Shown: positions 1-5,138 of the stretch, in pieces
Position numbering within the stretch: position 1 is the stretch's first letter
Layout: each line of letters starts with the position of its first letter
Assembly (NCBI GenBank): GCA_900757905.1
Contig: CAAEPN010000022.1
Span: 1-7,805 of the forward strand
Direction: 5' to 3'
DNA from: Clostridia bacterium
Lineage (GTDB): Bacteria; Bacillota; Clostridia; Oscillospirales; CAG-382
DNA: 7,805 nt
Program-made: the position numbers and the translations under genes
Notes under the pieces: model-generated
What the model was told of the DNA's origin: nothing
Databases searched by the model: none
The model's input: only the letters and a program-made list of their open reading frames with translations

Positions 1-64
1 GTTCTTCCGATATGAAAAGTGCCGGAAAAGCCCGGAATAACGGGCTATACCGGCATATAAGAAC
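1..64. repeat. Long imperfect inverted repeat at left edge
   Basis: Seen directly: GTTCTT at 1-6 pairs with AAGAAC at 59-64, ATAT at 10-13 with ATAT at 55-58, GCCGG at 21-25 with CCGGC at 50-54, and GCCCG at 30-34 with CGGGC at 41-45. This leaves a 6-base loop, an internal loop and bulges, for about 20 base pairs in all. It is richer in G+C than the sequence that follows and overlaps the first codons of the discoidin reading frame. It could be a structured RNA segment, a repeat-element end or a rearrangement scar. The function is unknown and the element may extend left of the window. Confidence 0.5.
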
Positions 65-698
65 ATCTAAAGAGATAATTAGAAATCTATTAAATGATTA
101 TACCAATAACAATTATTATGATAGTTTTTATCATTTTTCTTCACTAAATAAAACAACATCGCTTGCTATTAATCAGTCAGTTCAGACAATTTCATTTGAA
201 AGTGTATCTGGAAATCAAATGTGTTATTGTGACTTAGGGATTAGGCTAACTGGTGGAAATATACTTTTAGGAAAGAAAATCACTTCATCCAGTGTGTGGC
301 ATAGGGATGGAGGTAACCGCGTTGACCAAAATTGTTTACCTGAAAACGCAATCGACGGTGACAAGAACAGCTATTGGCGCGCAGCGGAACAGAAGAACGG
401 TTACGATGGTTCAGATTGGTTAGAAGTTGATTTGTGTGAAGCTGAAATAATTAATACAGTTGTGATAGACGAGTTAGATTACTCGCCACGATTGAAAAGA
501 TATACCCTATATTACACCGATGAGAAAGATCAAGAAGTCGTACTTTTAACACATGATTTTATTTCTGGTGCCCCTAATGTCCATCAATTTCCTAACATCA
601 CTGCAAAAAAAATCAGAATAATATTTGAAGAGTGCACTATGGAACGAAATGGACATTTTGAGCCGATTGTAAGTATATTTGCTGCATATAATACATAA
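12..698 (+). CDS. F5/8 type C (discoidin) domain protein, probably 5'-incomplete
   Basis: The C-terminal part, about residues 83-226 counted from the ATG at 12, reads as an F5/8 type C (discoidin/CBM32-like) beta-sandwich. It has the NILLGKKITSSS entry, PENAIDGDKNSYWRA at 110-124 (the usual 'A.DG...T.W' signature), the DWLEVDL strand at 135-141, a hydrophobic INTVVIDE strand, KRYTLYYTD, and a terminal KKIRIIF strand. Family knowledge: such domains bind carbohydrate or other surface ligands and are usually attached to glycosidases or surface proteins. Residues 1-80 match nothing I recognise, and no signal peptide or catalytic domain is visible. The frame is open to the left window edge (no stop at 3-11) and no ribosome binding site can be seen, so the true start may lie outside, or the first codons may belong to the hairpin at 1-64. 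No intrinsic terminator follows. The domain call is fairly sure; gene integrity and role are not. Confidence 0.6.
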   Translation: MKSAGKARNNGLYRHIRTSKEIIRNLLNDYTNNNYYDSFYHFSSLNKTTSLAINQSVQTISFESVSGNQMCYCDLGIRLTGGNILLGKKITSSSVWHRDGGNRVDQNCLPENAIDGDKNSYWRAAEQKNGYDGSDWLEVDLCEAEIINTVVIDELDYSPRLKRYTLYYTDEKDQEVVLLTHDFISGAPNVHQFPNITAKKIRIIFEECTMERNGHFEPIVSIFAAYNT

Positions 699-1024
699 TT
701 TGCCATTCTCTGCGCTTGTTTTTTAGATAATATCAATTATCATCCCTAAATAGTAGCCTTTATAATATTGGGAAATCCGTACAGAAAAAGTGCGCGGTCT
801 AATTCCAGATTCATTGCACAAAGGTTTTATAAACTTCAATGTTGTATATTTATGTGGAACTCGATACAAAAAGCTCAATGAACAAAAGTGTGTTTAAAAT
901 GATAGTTGGAGAAACACTTGAAAACATCATAACAGAGAAAAGCTTACCGACAGCAGTAACAAAGTGAGAATACAATTGTCTTTATTGCAACCGCAGCATT
1001 ATCAAGCACACCACCACAGTATAG
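699..1024. other. 326-bp stretch without a convincing gene
   Basis: This AT-rich interval holds only short frames: 839-967 on the plus strand (42 codons from ATG, or 29 from the ATG at 878) and an open stretch of 42 codons at about 766-894 with no ATG. Neither has a ribosome binding site or a recognisable family. A small dyad GATAAT-ATCA-ATTATC lies at 726-741. Just before the RDD fragment, frame 960-1028 reads FIATAALSSTPPQYR then stop. It could be a frameshifted continuation of the RDD protein, but this is speculative. The interval is best read as decayed or non-coding sequence between two gene fragments. Confidence 0.5.
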
Positions 1025-1267
1025 ATGAATCTACTGTTGATTTTTATTGATTTATTGTTTTTGCTGCGTGAACCGCTGCACCTTGCATTCGGGAAAAAAC
1101 TTATGAAAATCAAAGTGGTGGATGCGAACGGCAATGACGCAGATTGGCGGCAACATTTCATTCGAAACTTATTGCTTTTTATATGGCCTGTTGAGGCAGT
1201 CTTGGTTTTGGCCGGCAGTAACCGTTTGGGTGATATGCTAGCCAAAACGAAAGTTGTGGAATTGTAA
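1025..1267 (+). pseudogene. RDD-family membrane protein, C-terminal fragment
   Basis: The 80 codons match the second half of an RDD domain. A hydrophobic segment (residues 2-14) is followed by LLREPL, the GKKLMKIKVVDANG block (23-36; family pattern 'GK.L..l.VVd..G'), WRQHFIRNLL (41-50), a second hydrophobic stretch (51-63), and the closing NRLGDMLAKTKVVEL (66-80; pattern 'r.lgD.lagT.Vv'). RDD proteins are small polytopic membrane proteins, some linked to cation/proton exchange; most have no known role. The N-terminal half, with the first membrane span and its Arg/Asp residues, is missing. A TAG stop sits directly before the ATG and no Shine-Dalgarno sequence precedes it, so this is very likely a 5'-truncated remnant. 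The 3' end looks intact and is followed by the hairpin at 1305-1340. Confidence 0.65.
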
Positions 1268-1304
1268 ACAAAACGCTTTGAGTGAGGCTTTGAGCCATTA
1301 AAAA

Positions 1305-1340
1305 CAGAGTTCATCGATTTGGTAAAATGGATGAACTCTG
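1305..1340. repeat. Hairpin: former terminator of the RDD gene or a rearrangement joint
   Basis: CAGAGTTCATC at 1305-1315 and GATGAACTCTG at 1330-1340 form a perfect 11-bp stem. After one mismatch, ATTT at 1317-1320 pairs with AAAT at 1325-1328, leaving a GGTA loop. A run of five A lies directly before it (1300-1304). On the minus strand this is therefore a stem followed by TTTTT, the form of an intrinsic terminator. On the plus strand, where the RDD gene ends, the expected T run is missing and rhs coding sequence starts at once. Bidirectional terminators normally have an A run before and a T run after, so the T run may have been lost at a breakpoint at about 1340/1341; this last point is inference. 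Confidence 0.6.
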
Positions 1341-1700
1341 CAATCTGACAACACGGTCAATCAGCTTGTGGACGTCCAAAAGGACGGCCTTACCGCGACA
1401 TACTCCTATCTGCCGGACGGTATGAGAAACGAAAAAACGGTCAACGGCGTGACAACCGGCCACCTGTGGGACGGCACGGATATGGTCGCCGAAACAAGCG
1501 ATGACGCGGTGGTTTACAAGCACGTCCACGGTGCAGGCTTACTGTGTGCGGAAAACGCGACGGACGAAAAAACGTGGTACGTAAAAGACGCGCACGGCAA
1601 CACCGTGCAGCTGACGGACAGCAACAAAACTGTCCTTTCAAACACAAAAACAAATGCAGACCGGCTTTGTCGAATTGCTCGGCAGACCGGTCTGCAGTAA
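1341..1700 (+). pseudogene. Rhs / YD-repeat protein, internal fragment
   Basis: Read in frame from 1341 (just after a stop at 1332-1334), the protein has the pattern of the late core of an Rhs/wall-associated protein. It shows NTVNQLVDVQKDG, TYSYLPDGMRNEKTVNG, LWDGTDMVAET, VVYKHVHG-GLL, KTWYVKDAHGNTVQLTD. Family knowledge: Rhs proteins are very large; their YD repeats build a shell around a variable C-terminal toxin tip. This piece keeps only two or three repeats, has no start with a ribosome binding site (a GTG at 1368 is the only likely initiator), and loses the pattern after about codon 91 from that GTG (about 1640). It never reaches the conserved YDPxxGRF..DP-type end or a tip domain. It is richer in G+C than its neighbours. 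A small candidate immunity gene follows directly. It is most likely an orphan scar of a once full rhs gene. Confidence 0.75.
1655..1696. repeat. Dyad and nested palindrome at the end of the rhs fragment
   Basis: TGCAGACCGG at 1655-1664 is the exact reverse complement of CCGGTCTGCA at 1687-1696. The right arm also lies in a perfect 14-bp palindrome, GCAGACCGGTCTGC (1682-1695), so GCAGACCGG also occurs as a direct repeat at 1656-1664 and 1682-1690. No T run follows, so it is a poor terminator. It sits where the Rhs pattern breaks off and before the next gene's ribosome binding site. It could be a recombination scar, a protein-binding site, or chance in a G+C-rich segment. Confidence 0.5.
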
Positions 1701-1731
1701 ATTGATTTCAAATCCAAAAGAGGCAAAAAAC

Positions 1732-2181
1732 ATGTTATGCATACAATTGAAGTTCCCGAATCAACCCGGAAACTATTGGTATCAGTTACTGAAAAATATC
1801 GATTTTACGGGTTGCCGGTTTGCGATACTAAAAGACGATATTTTGCGGTATAACGCGGATGGGACAACCGAAAATGGTTTGTTTTCATATGTTCTTCTGG
1901 AATACGATGAATTTATGAAAACAATTCGCGACAATCTTTATCATATAAGGTTCTCAACCATCAAAATCTACCGAAACCGAAATACGCTTGATTTGTTCCA
2001 AATCAGAAATTTGGAGGATTTGAGCAAAAGTGCTTGCTCTGTTTTATTTGTATGTAAGAAAAGCACGGAGGTACATATCTTTTTGAAAGATGATTACTAT
2101 GAATTTGCATTGTTTTTTAACAGTAGGTGCATTTTTGAAAACGCCCGATTGCTGCCTTGTAAAGGATTAAATGATTTGTGA
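1732..2181 (+). CDS. DUF2691-like small protein, candidate immunity protein
   Basis: A complete 149-residue, probably cytoplasmic protein with no signal peptide or membrane span. From memory it resembles DUF2691. The start MLCIQLKFPNQPGNYWYQLL parallels that family's opening 'I.FEIPN.YG..L..IL', and residues 91-120 (IRNLEDLSKSACSVLFVCKK then EVHIFLKD) parallel its 'I.tyeefl.SdC.lvllv.ds..v.iy.KD' block; the length also fits. I chose the ATG at 1732 because AAAAGAGG at 1716-1723 lies 8 bases upstream; the frame is open back to 1654, but that part overlaps the rhs fragment and the dyad. A strong terminator follows at 2211-2262. Its place just behind an rhs fragment is where Rhs toxin immunity genes usually sit, so an immunity role is a reasonable guess. 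No toxin is present to confirm it. Family assignment is moderate, function is inferred. Confidence 0.6.
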   Translation: MLCIQLKFPNQPGNYWYQLLKNIDFTGCRFAILKDDILRYNADGTTENGLFSYVLLEYDEFMKTIRDNLYHIRFSTIKIYRNRNTLDLFQIRNLEDLSKSACSVLFVCKKSTEVHIFLKDDYYEFALFFNSRCIFENARLLPCKGLNDL

Positions 2182-2210
2182 AATTAGGCCTATAAGATGA
2201 AATGTTTTTT

Positions 2211-2262
2211 CACAGTTAAGTATTAGTCTAGATCCAGATTGATACTTGACTGTGTTTTTTTT
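2211..2262 (+). terminator. Intrinsic terminator after the DUF2691-like gene
   Basis: CACAGTTAAGTAT at 2211-2223 pairs with ATACTTGACTGTG at 2242-2254 over 13 positions with a single T-G wobble, and eight T follow at 2255-2262. The 18-base loop is rather long. It lies 30 bases after the stop codon at 2181 and separates the left accessory block from the recombinase block. Confidence 0.85.
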
Positions 2263-2389
2263 ACAAGCTTAAAGTTATGATACTATCCACTCTCGAATCA
2301 TTATAAACAAAGTTGATTAAATGTACCTATTATCAGAGATGCAAAAAGATTTCTAACAATATTTTTTTAATAGGTAAAAAACTTACAGC

Positions 2390-2402
2390 TTTAACCGTTA
2401 AA
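2390..2402. promoter_or_regulatory. Small palindrome upstream of the HTH gene, possible operator
   Basis: TTTAACCGTTAAA is a perfect 13-bp dyad (TTTAAC-C-GTTAAA) 29 bases before the ATG of the HTH gene and 9 bases before its AAAGGAGGT ribosome binding site. This is a plausible place for autoregulation by that protein. In AT-rich DNA a short dyad can be chance, and I found no convincing -35/-10 pair beside it. Confidence 0.25.
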
Positions 2403-2431
2403 ATAATCTTGAAAGGAGGTGCTTTCGGCAA

Positions 2432-2776
2432 ATGAAAGATGGGATGACCGCGTTTGACAGAAGAATAGAGATGCTTTTCTTTCTTCTTAAACACAGAAAG
2501 ACCACGGTTATTGAATTAGCTAATTTGTTTTCTGTGTGCAGAAAAACAGCTTACAACGATCTTATCTTTTTGAGCCGATATGCACCTATATATACGAAAA
2601 ACGGTATAGCAGGCGGCGTCTTCTTATATGAAGAATACCGAAATGGTCTTTTTCTTTATCTTACGGTCGAGGAAGAACGTTTTCTGGAAGAGTTGGCACA
2701 AATGCTTGAGCCAGATAAAAAGTTGCGTATGCAGAGTATTATCAACCGTTTCTCTATGCCTAAAATCCGTACATAA
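2432..2776 (+). CDS. Small DeoR-like helix-turn-helix protein
   Basis: 114 residues. Residues 8-48 form a winged helix-turn-helix of the HTH_11/DeoR type: FDRRIEMLFFLLKHRKTTVIELANLFSVCRKTAYNDLIFLSRY, with the 'T...LA..F.VS..TIyrDI..Ls' pattern; S34-V35-C36 lies in the turn and R37-K38-T39 begins the recognition helix. Residues 52-65 (PIYTKNGIAGGVFL) form a beta-hairpin wing. The rest is helical and charged with no sensor domain such as WYL, so it is a DNA-binding unit only. AAAGGAGGT at 2412-2420, 11 bases before ATG, supports the start. Proteins of this size and pattern are common on clostridial mobile elements, and here it precedes a serine recombinase on the same strand. A role in controlling the element, or as an accessory excision factor, is inferred. 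The end lies close to degraded sequence, so slight 3' truncation cannot be excluded. Confidence 0.7.
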   Translation: MKDGMTAFDRRIEMLFFLLKHRKTTVIELANLFSVCRKTAYNDLIFLSRYAPIYTKNGIAGGVFLYEEYRNGLFLYLTVEEERFLEELAQMLEPDKKLRMQSIINRFSMPKIRT

Positions 2777-2784
2777 TCCTTTCT

Positions 2785-3060
2785 TTGAACATTGGTAAAA
2801 ACGCACGCAAGATAACGGCGTGTTGTCATATAGCAGACGGACACATTCTGCATGGACGAGCCTACCAATGGATACGCCATGACGATGTTTTTTATCCGAG
2901 CGATTCCTATCCACATTGGGAAGCAAAGTGTTGCGACTTTGTGTGCGATGATATGCATGCAGCCATAATGATACTTCTGTTCAGTCACAGTCCGAGCGTT
3001 AAAAGCGTCGCAGGCGATGAGAGCAGTTCCGGTGATGCCGGGAAGGTGAGATTCCTATGA
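2785..3060 (+). pseudogene. Weak open frame, probably remnant
   Basis: A 91-codon frame opens with TTG and has no Shine-Dalgarno sequence. The protein contains HIADGHILHGRAYQWIRHDD and ends GDESSSGDAGKVRFL; I recognise no family. The C-terminal part looks more protein-like than the rest, and its stop overlaps the ATG of a short signal-peptide-like frame (ATGA at 3057-3060), the coupling seen in operons. It may be the tail of a larger, lost gene. The minus-strand frames over the same region are no better supported. I list it because 2777-3256 holds nothing stronger. Confidence 0.25.
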
Positions 3061-3116
3061 AGCAGTTACGCAAGCTGCTGTCCGTTTTGTTTTGTTATAG
3101 CTTTCGTTATTTTTAG
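3057..3116 (+). pseudogene. Signal-peptide-like stub of a lost exported protein
   Basis: ATG at 3057 follows GGGAAGGTGAG with suitable spacing and encodes MKQLRKLLSVLFCYSFRYF then stop. A short basic start followed by a hydrophobic run is the beginning of a typical Gram-positive signal peptide, but it ends after 19 residues with no cleavage site or mature protein. It is best read as the 5' scrap of an exported-protein gene cut off by deletion. The alternative is a chance short frame. Confidence 0.3.
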
Positions 3117-3241
3117 ATAAATCGTATATCTGTATTTTGCGCTAAAAAATGAAAATCAAAATTTTCTACAAAAACAGATACAGGAAAAGCACCTGCAAAA
3201 CCTTCGAGCATAAAAAAACAATTCCAGCATATATTAGCGGC

Positions 3242-3250
3242 GGGAGGGAT
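3242..3250 (+). promoter_or_regulatory. Ribosome binding site fixing the start at 3257
   Basis: GGGAGGGAT, with its GGAGG core at 3243-3247, lies 9 bases before the ATG at 3257. It favours that internal start over the upstream ATG at 3149, which has no comparable site. Confidence 0.65.
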
Positions 3251-3256
3251 GCTTTC

Positions 3257-3475
3257 ATGGCAGGAACTGTCGAATCAAACAGCAAACAGTACATATACGA
3301 TAATACCGTTATTCATGTCGATAGAAAATTTGAAAATGACACCCCGATTTGTGACATCGTAAAACAATATATATGGGAAAACTACAGAAAAATATTTTGC
3401 AATCCCGAAAAAGTGTGCTATAATTCATCCTGTAATATGGCTATTGTGGACTCTACAAAGGAGGTACAATTTTGA
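3257..3475 (+). CDS. Small protein preceding the recombinase, function unknown
   Basis: 72 residues from the ATG at 3257; the frame is open back to 3149 but the upstream codons (lysine-rich, no ribosome binding site) are probably not translated. The core is YIYDNTVIHVDRKFENDTPICDIVKQYIWENYRK (12-45): two short strands, then a helix. Its layout recalls the short TnpW-like proteins of clostridial transposons ('Y.ig.T.y.V...F......t....i...I'), but I cannot assign it firmly. A tail with three Cys (C48, C54, C59) follows. The stop TGA at 3473-3475 overlaps the recombinase start (TTGA), so the two are translationally coupled, and its last part contains the recombinase promoter. Small genes beside large serine recombinases sometimes encode directionality factors, which makes this a candidate, by position only. 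Confidence 0.6.
   Translation: MAGTVESNSKQYIYDNTVIHVDRKFENDTPICDIVKQYIWENYRKIFCNPEKVCYNSSCNMAIVDSTKEVQF
3397..3424 (+). promoter_or_regulatory. Sigma-A type extended -10 promoter for the recombinase
   Basis: TTGCAA at 3397-3402 (four of six matches to TTGACA), a 16-base spacer, and a perfect TATAAT at 3419-3424 preceded by TGC, the extended -10 TGn motif. Initiation would fall near 3431, giving a leader of about 40 bases before the TTG start. It lies inside the 3' part of the small upstream gene, so the recombinase can be transcribed alone as well as by read-through. Confidence 0.65.
3457..3465 (+). promoter_or_regulatory. Ribosome binding site fixing the TTG start of the recombinase
   Basis: AAAGGAGGT is a full-strength Shine-Dalgarno sequence 6 bases before the TTG at 3472. 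The recombinase fold begins at codon 9 and no ATG lies nearby in frame, so TTG initiation is well supported. Confidence 0.75.
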
Positions 3476-5124
3476 GGACACAACAAAGCAATATTCTTTA
3501 TAAGGCAGCGCTCTATCTTCGGTTGTCCAAAGATGATGAGAATGTAAATGAAAGCTCCAGTATTTCTACCCAACGAAGTATTTTGCGTGATTACGCCAAG
3601 ACAAAAGGAATTCTTGTTATCGATGAATATATTGATGACGGTTATTCCGGAACCAATTATGACAGGCCGGATTTTAATCGTATGCTGCGGGATATTGAAA
3701 AAGGTTTGATTAACTGCGTAATTACGAAAGATTTGTCTCGGTTAGGGAGGAACAGCTCAAAAACCGCTGATTTGCTTGACGAGTATTTTCCAAGCCATCA
3801 TGTTCGTTATATCGCCGTTATCGAAGGATATGATACGCTGAGGCTGACGAATGGCAGTATAATGGCGGCTCCGTTTATGCTCTTAATGAACGAAATGTAC
3901 GCGAGAGACATTAGCAATAAAATCCGAAGTTCTTTTCAAATCAAAATGGAAAAAGGTGAGTATATCGGCAGTTTTGCTCCCTATGGTTATAAAAAAGATA
4001 CAGAGCACGGTAAAAAAAACCATTTAATTGTGGATCATCAGGTGTCTTTTTTCGTACAGGAAATGTTTCAAATGGCGGCGGACGGTTGTTCACCCGGAAA
4101 AATCGCAGAGCATTTCAATGAGAAGGGCATCGCCACACCTGCCGTTTATCGTTGTTCTACCAGACCGTATCTCAATATTTCAAATTACAGCAAGCGCAAA
4201 GAATGGACATCCTCAATTGTATGTAAAATGTTAAAGAACCGCGTGTACTTGGGGCATACAATTCAAGGAAAAACGACCAAAGTATCCTTCAAAAGCAAAG
4301 AGGTTATTTCCAGAAAGGATGACGAATGGATCGAAGTGCGTGATACGCACGAACCACTCATAAGTGAGGCTTTGTATGATGCAGTACGCAGACGCTCTGT
4401 TTCAAGGCGAAGCTTGCCGAATAAGGGCTTTGTCAACATTTTTTCAGGTATTGCAAAATGTGCCGATTGCCATCGGAACATGACAACAGCACCTTCCCGG
4501 AAAAAAGGCTGTATTTATAACCTTGCCTGTGGTGGTTATAAGTCGTATGGAGCAAAAGAATGCAGCAATCATTTCATCGATTACGAAGTGCTGTACAATA
4601 CCATACTTCGTGAATTGCGGTTTTTGCTTTCGTTATCCGATGAACAAAGAAAGCAAATCGTGAAGGATTTGGAACGGGATTGTCTTCAAAAGCAAAACAC
4701 AGATCAGGACGTTATGCAATCGTTAAACCAATGGGAACAGCGAATGCAAGAAGTTTCGATGTTGATGAAAAAGCTCTATGAAGAGTATGCTTTTGGCAGA
4801 ATAACGGAAAAGACCTATAAAACTCTTTCCGCAGAATACGAAGCGGAATGTAAATCACTGGAAAAATCTATCTGCCAAATCAAACACCAAGCGGAGTATT
4901 CTTGTGAGGAAATGGATAAAGGGCATTTATACCTAGAATTTTTTGCGCTGCTCGATGAAGTCGCCGAAATCCAAGCGCTGACGCCGCAGCTATTGAAAAA
5001 ACTGATTGACAGAATCGAGGTAGGACAGGGTGTTTATGAGACAGATGAATGCGGTAAGCAGGTAAAGCATCAGACCGTAAAAATATACTACCGCTTTATC
5101 GGCAACACAGATATGACACCGTAA
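3472..5124 (+). CDS. Large serine recombinase (TnpX/TndX-like), element integrase
   Basis: A 550-residue site-specific recombinase that would integrate and excise a mobile element by cutting both DNA strands through a serine. The N-terminal resolvase domain (about 9-150) shows Y15-L-R17-L-S19, with S19 as the nucleophile, SISTQR at 30-35, DDGYSGTNYDRP at 55-66, and KDLSRLGRN at 86-94 with the catalytic arginines. A recombinase domain (about 160-300) follows with YGYKK and the repeated KMLKNRVYLG pattern. Next is a zinc ribbon (C330-x2-C333, then C353 and C364), a charged coiled-coil region (about 395-475), and a C-terminal DUF4368-like end, LIDRIEVGQ to KIYYRFIG. Length and order are those of intact TnpX/TndX-type enzymes and no motif is broken, so it is probably active. 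It has its own promoter and a strong ribosome binding site with a TTG start. The gene ends 10 bases from the truncated feoB, as expected for an integrase at its own attachment site. Confidence 0.95.
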   Translation: MRTQQSNILYKAALYLRLSKDDENVNESSSISTQRSILRDYAKTKGILVIDEYIDDGYSGTNYDRPDFNRMLRDIEKGLINCVITKDLSRLGRNSSKTADLLDEYFPSHHVRYIAVIEGYDTLRLTNGSIMAAPFMLLMNEMYARDISNKIRSSFQIKMEKGEYIGSFAPYGYKKDTEHGKKNHLIVDHQVSFFVQEMFQMAADGCSPGKIAEHFNEKGIATPAVYRCSTRPYLNISNYSKRKEWTSSIVCKMLKNRVYLGHTIQGKTTKVSFKSKEVISRKDDEWIEVRDTHEPLISEALYDAVRRRSVSRRSLPNKGFVNIFSGIAKCADCHRNMTTAPSRKKGCIYNLACGGYKSYGAKECSNHFIDYEVLYNTILRELRFLLSLSDEQRKQIVKDLERDCLQKQNTDQDVMQSLNQWEQRMQEVSMLMKKLYEEYAFGRITEKTYKTLSAEYEAECKSLEKSICQIKHQAEYSCEEMDKGHLYLEFFALLDEVAEIQALTPQLLKKLIDRIEVGQGVYETDECGKQVKHQTVKIYYRFIGNTDMTP

Positions 5125-5138
5125 ATTTCCTTTATCAC
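5125..5138. other. Putative chromosome-element junction (attachment site) inside feoB
   Basis: The recombinase stop (TAA, 5122-5124) and the feoB remnant stop (TGA on the minus strand, 5135-5137) are 10 bases apart. On the minus strand feoB reads GKQALTM and then TGA where this FeoB variant continues CMGFGCN. The first two bases of that TGA also fit the expected Cys codon, so feoB-derived sequence can extend to 5136. The crossover should lie there or a few bases inside feoB. The exact core cannot be set without the other end or an empty site. The element-side half of the site would overlap the 3' codons of the recombinase. Confidence 0.6.

Noticed and set aside
1..64. Integron attC site or group II intron domain
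   Set aside because: The arms GTTCTT/AAGAAC do not match the GTTRRRY/RYYYAAC core sites, and the fold lacks the AGC/GTT signature of domain V.
726..741. GATAAT-ATCA-ATTATC, resembling a Fur-type box
   Set aside because: The spacing differs from the 7-1-7 Fur consensus, no gene start follows, and such dyads are expected by chance in AT-rich DNA.
982..1314. Minus-strand frame of 110 codons opposite the RDD fragment
   Set aside because: The plus strand matches the RDD pattern residue by residue; the opposite frame resembles no family.
1305..1340. Hairpin as an active terminator for a minus-strand gene
   Set aside because: The stem followed by TTTTT on the minus strand fits in form, but no supported minus-strand gene lies to its right before feoB, so I list it as a repeat instead.
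2656..2988. Minus-strand open frames of about 100-110 codons across the HTH gene's 3' end and the following stretch
   Set aside because: No ribosome binding site, no recognisable domain, and overlap with the well-supported HTH gene; they look like mirror frames.
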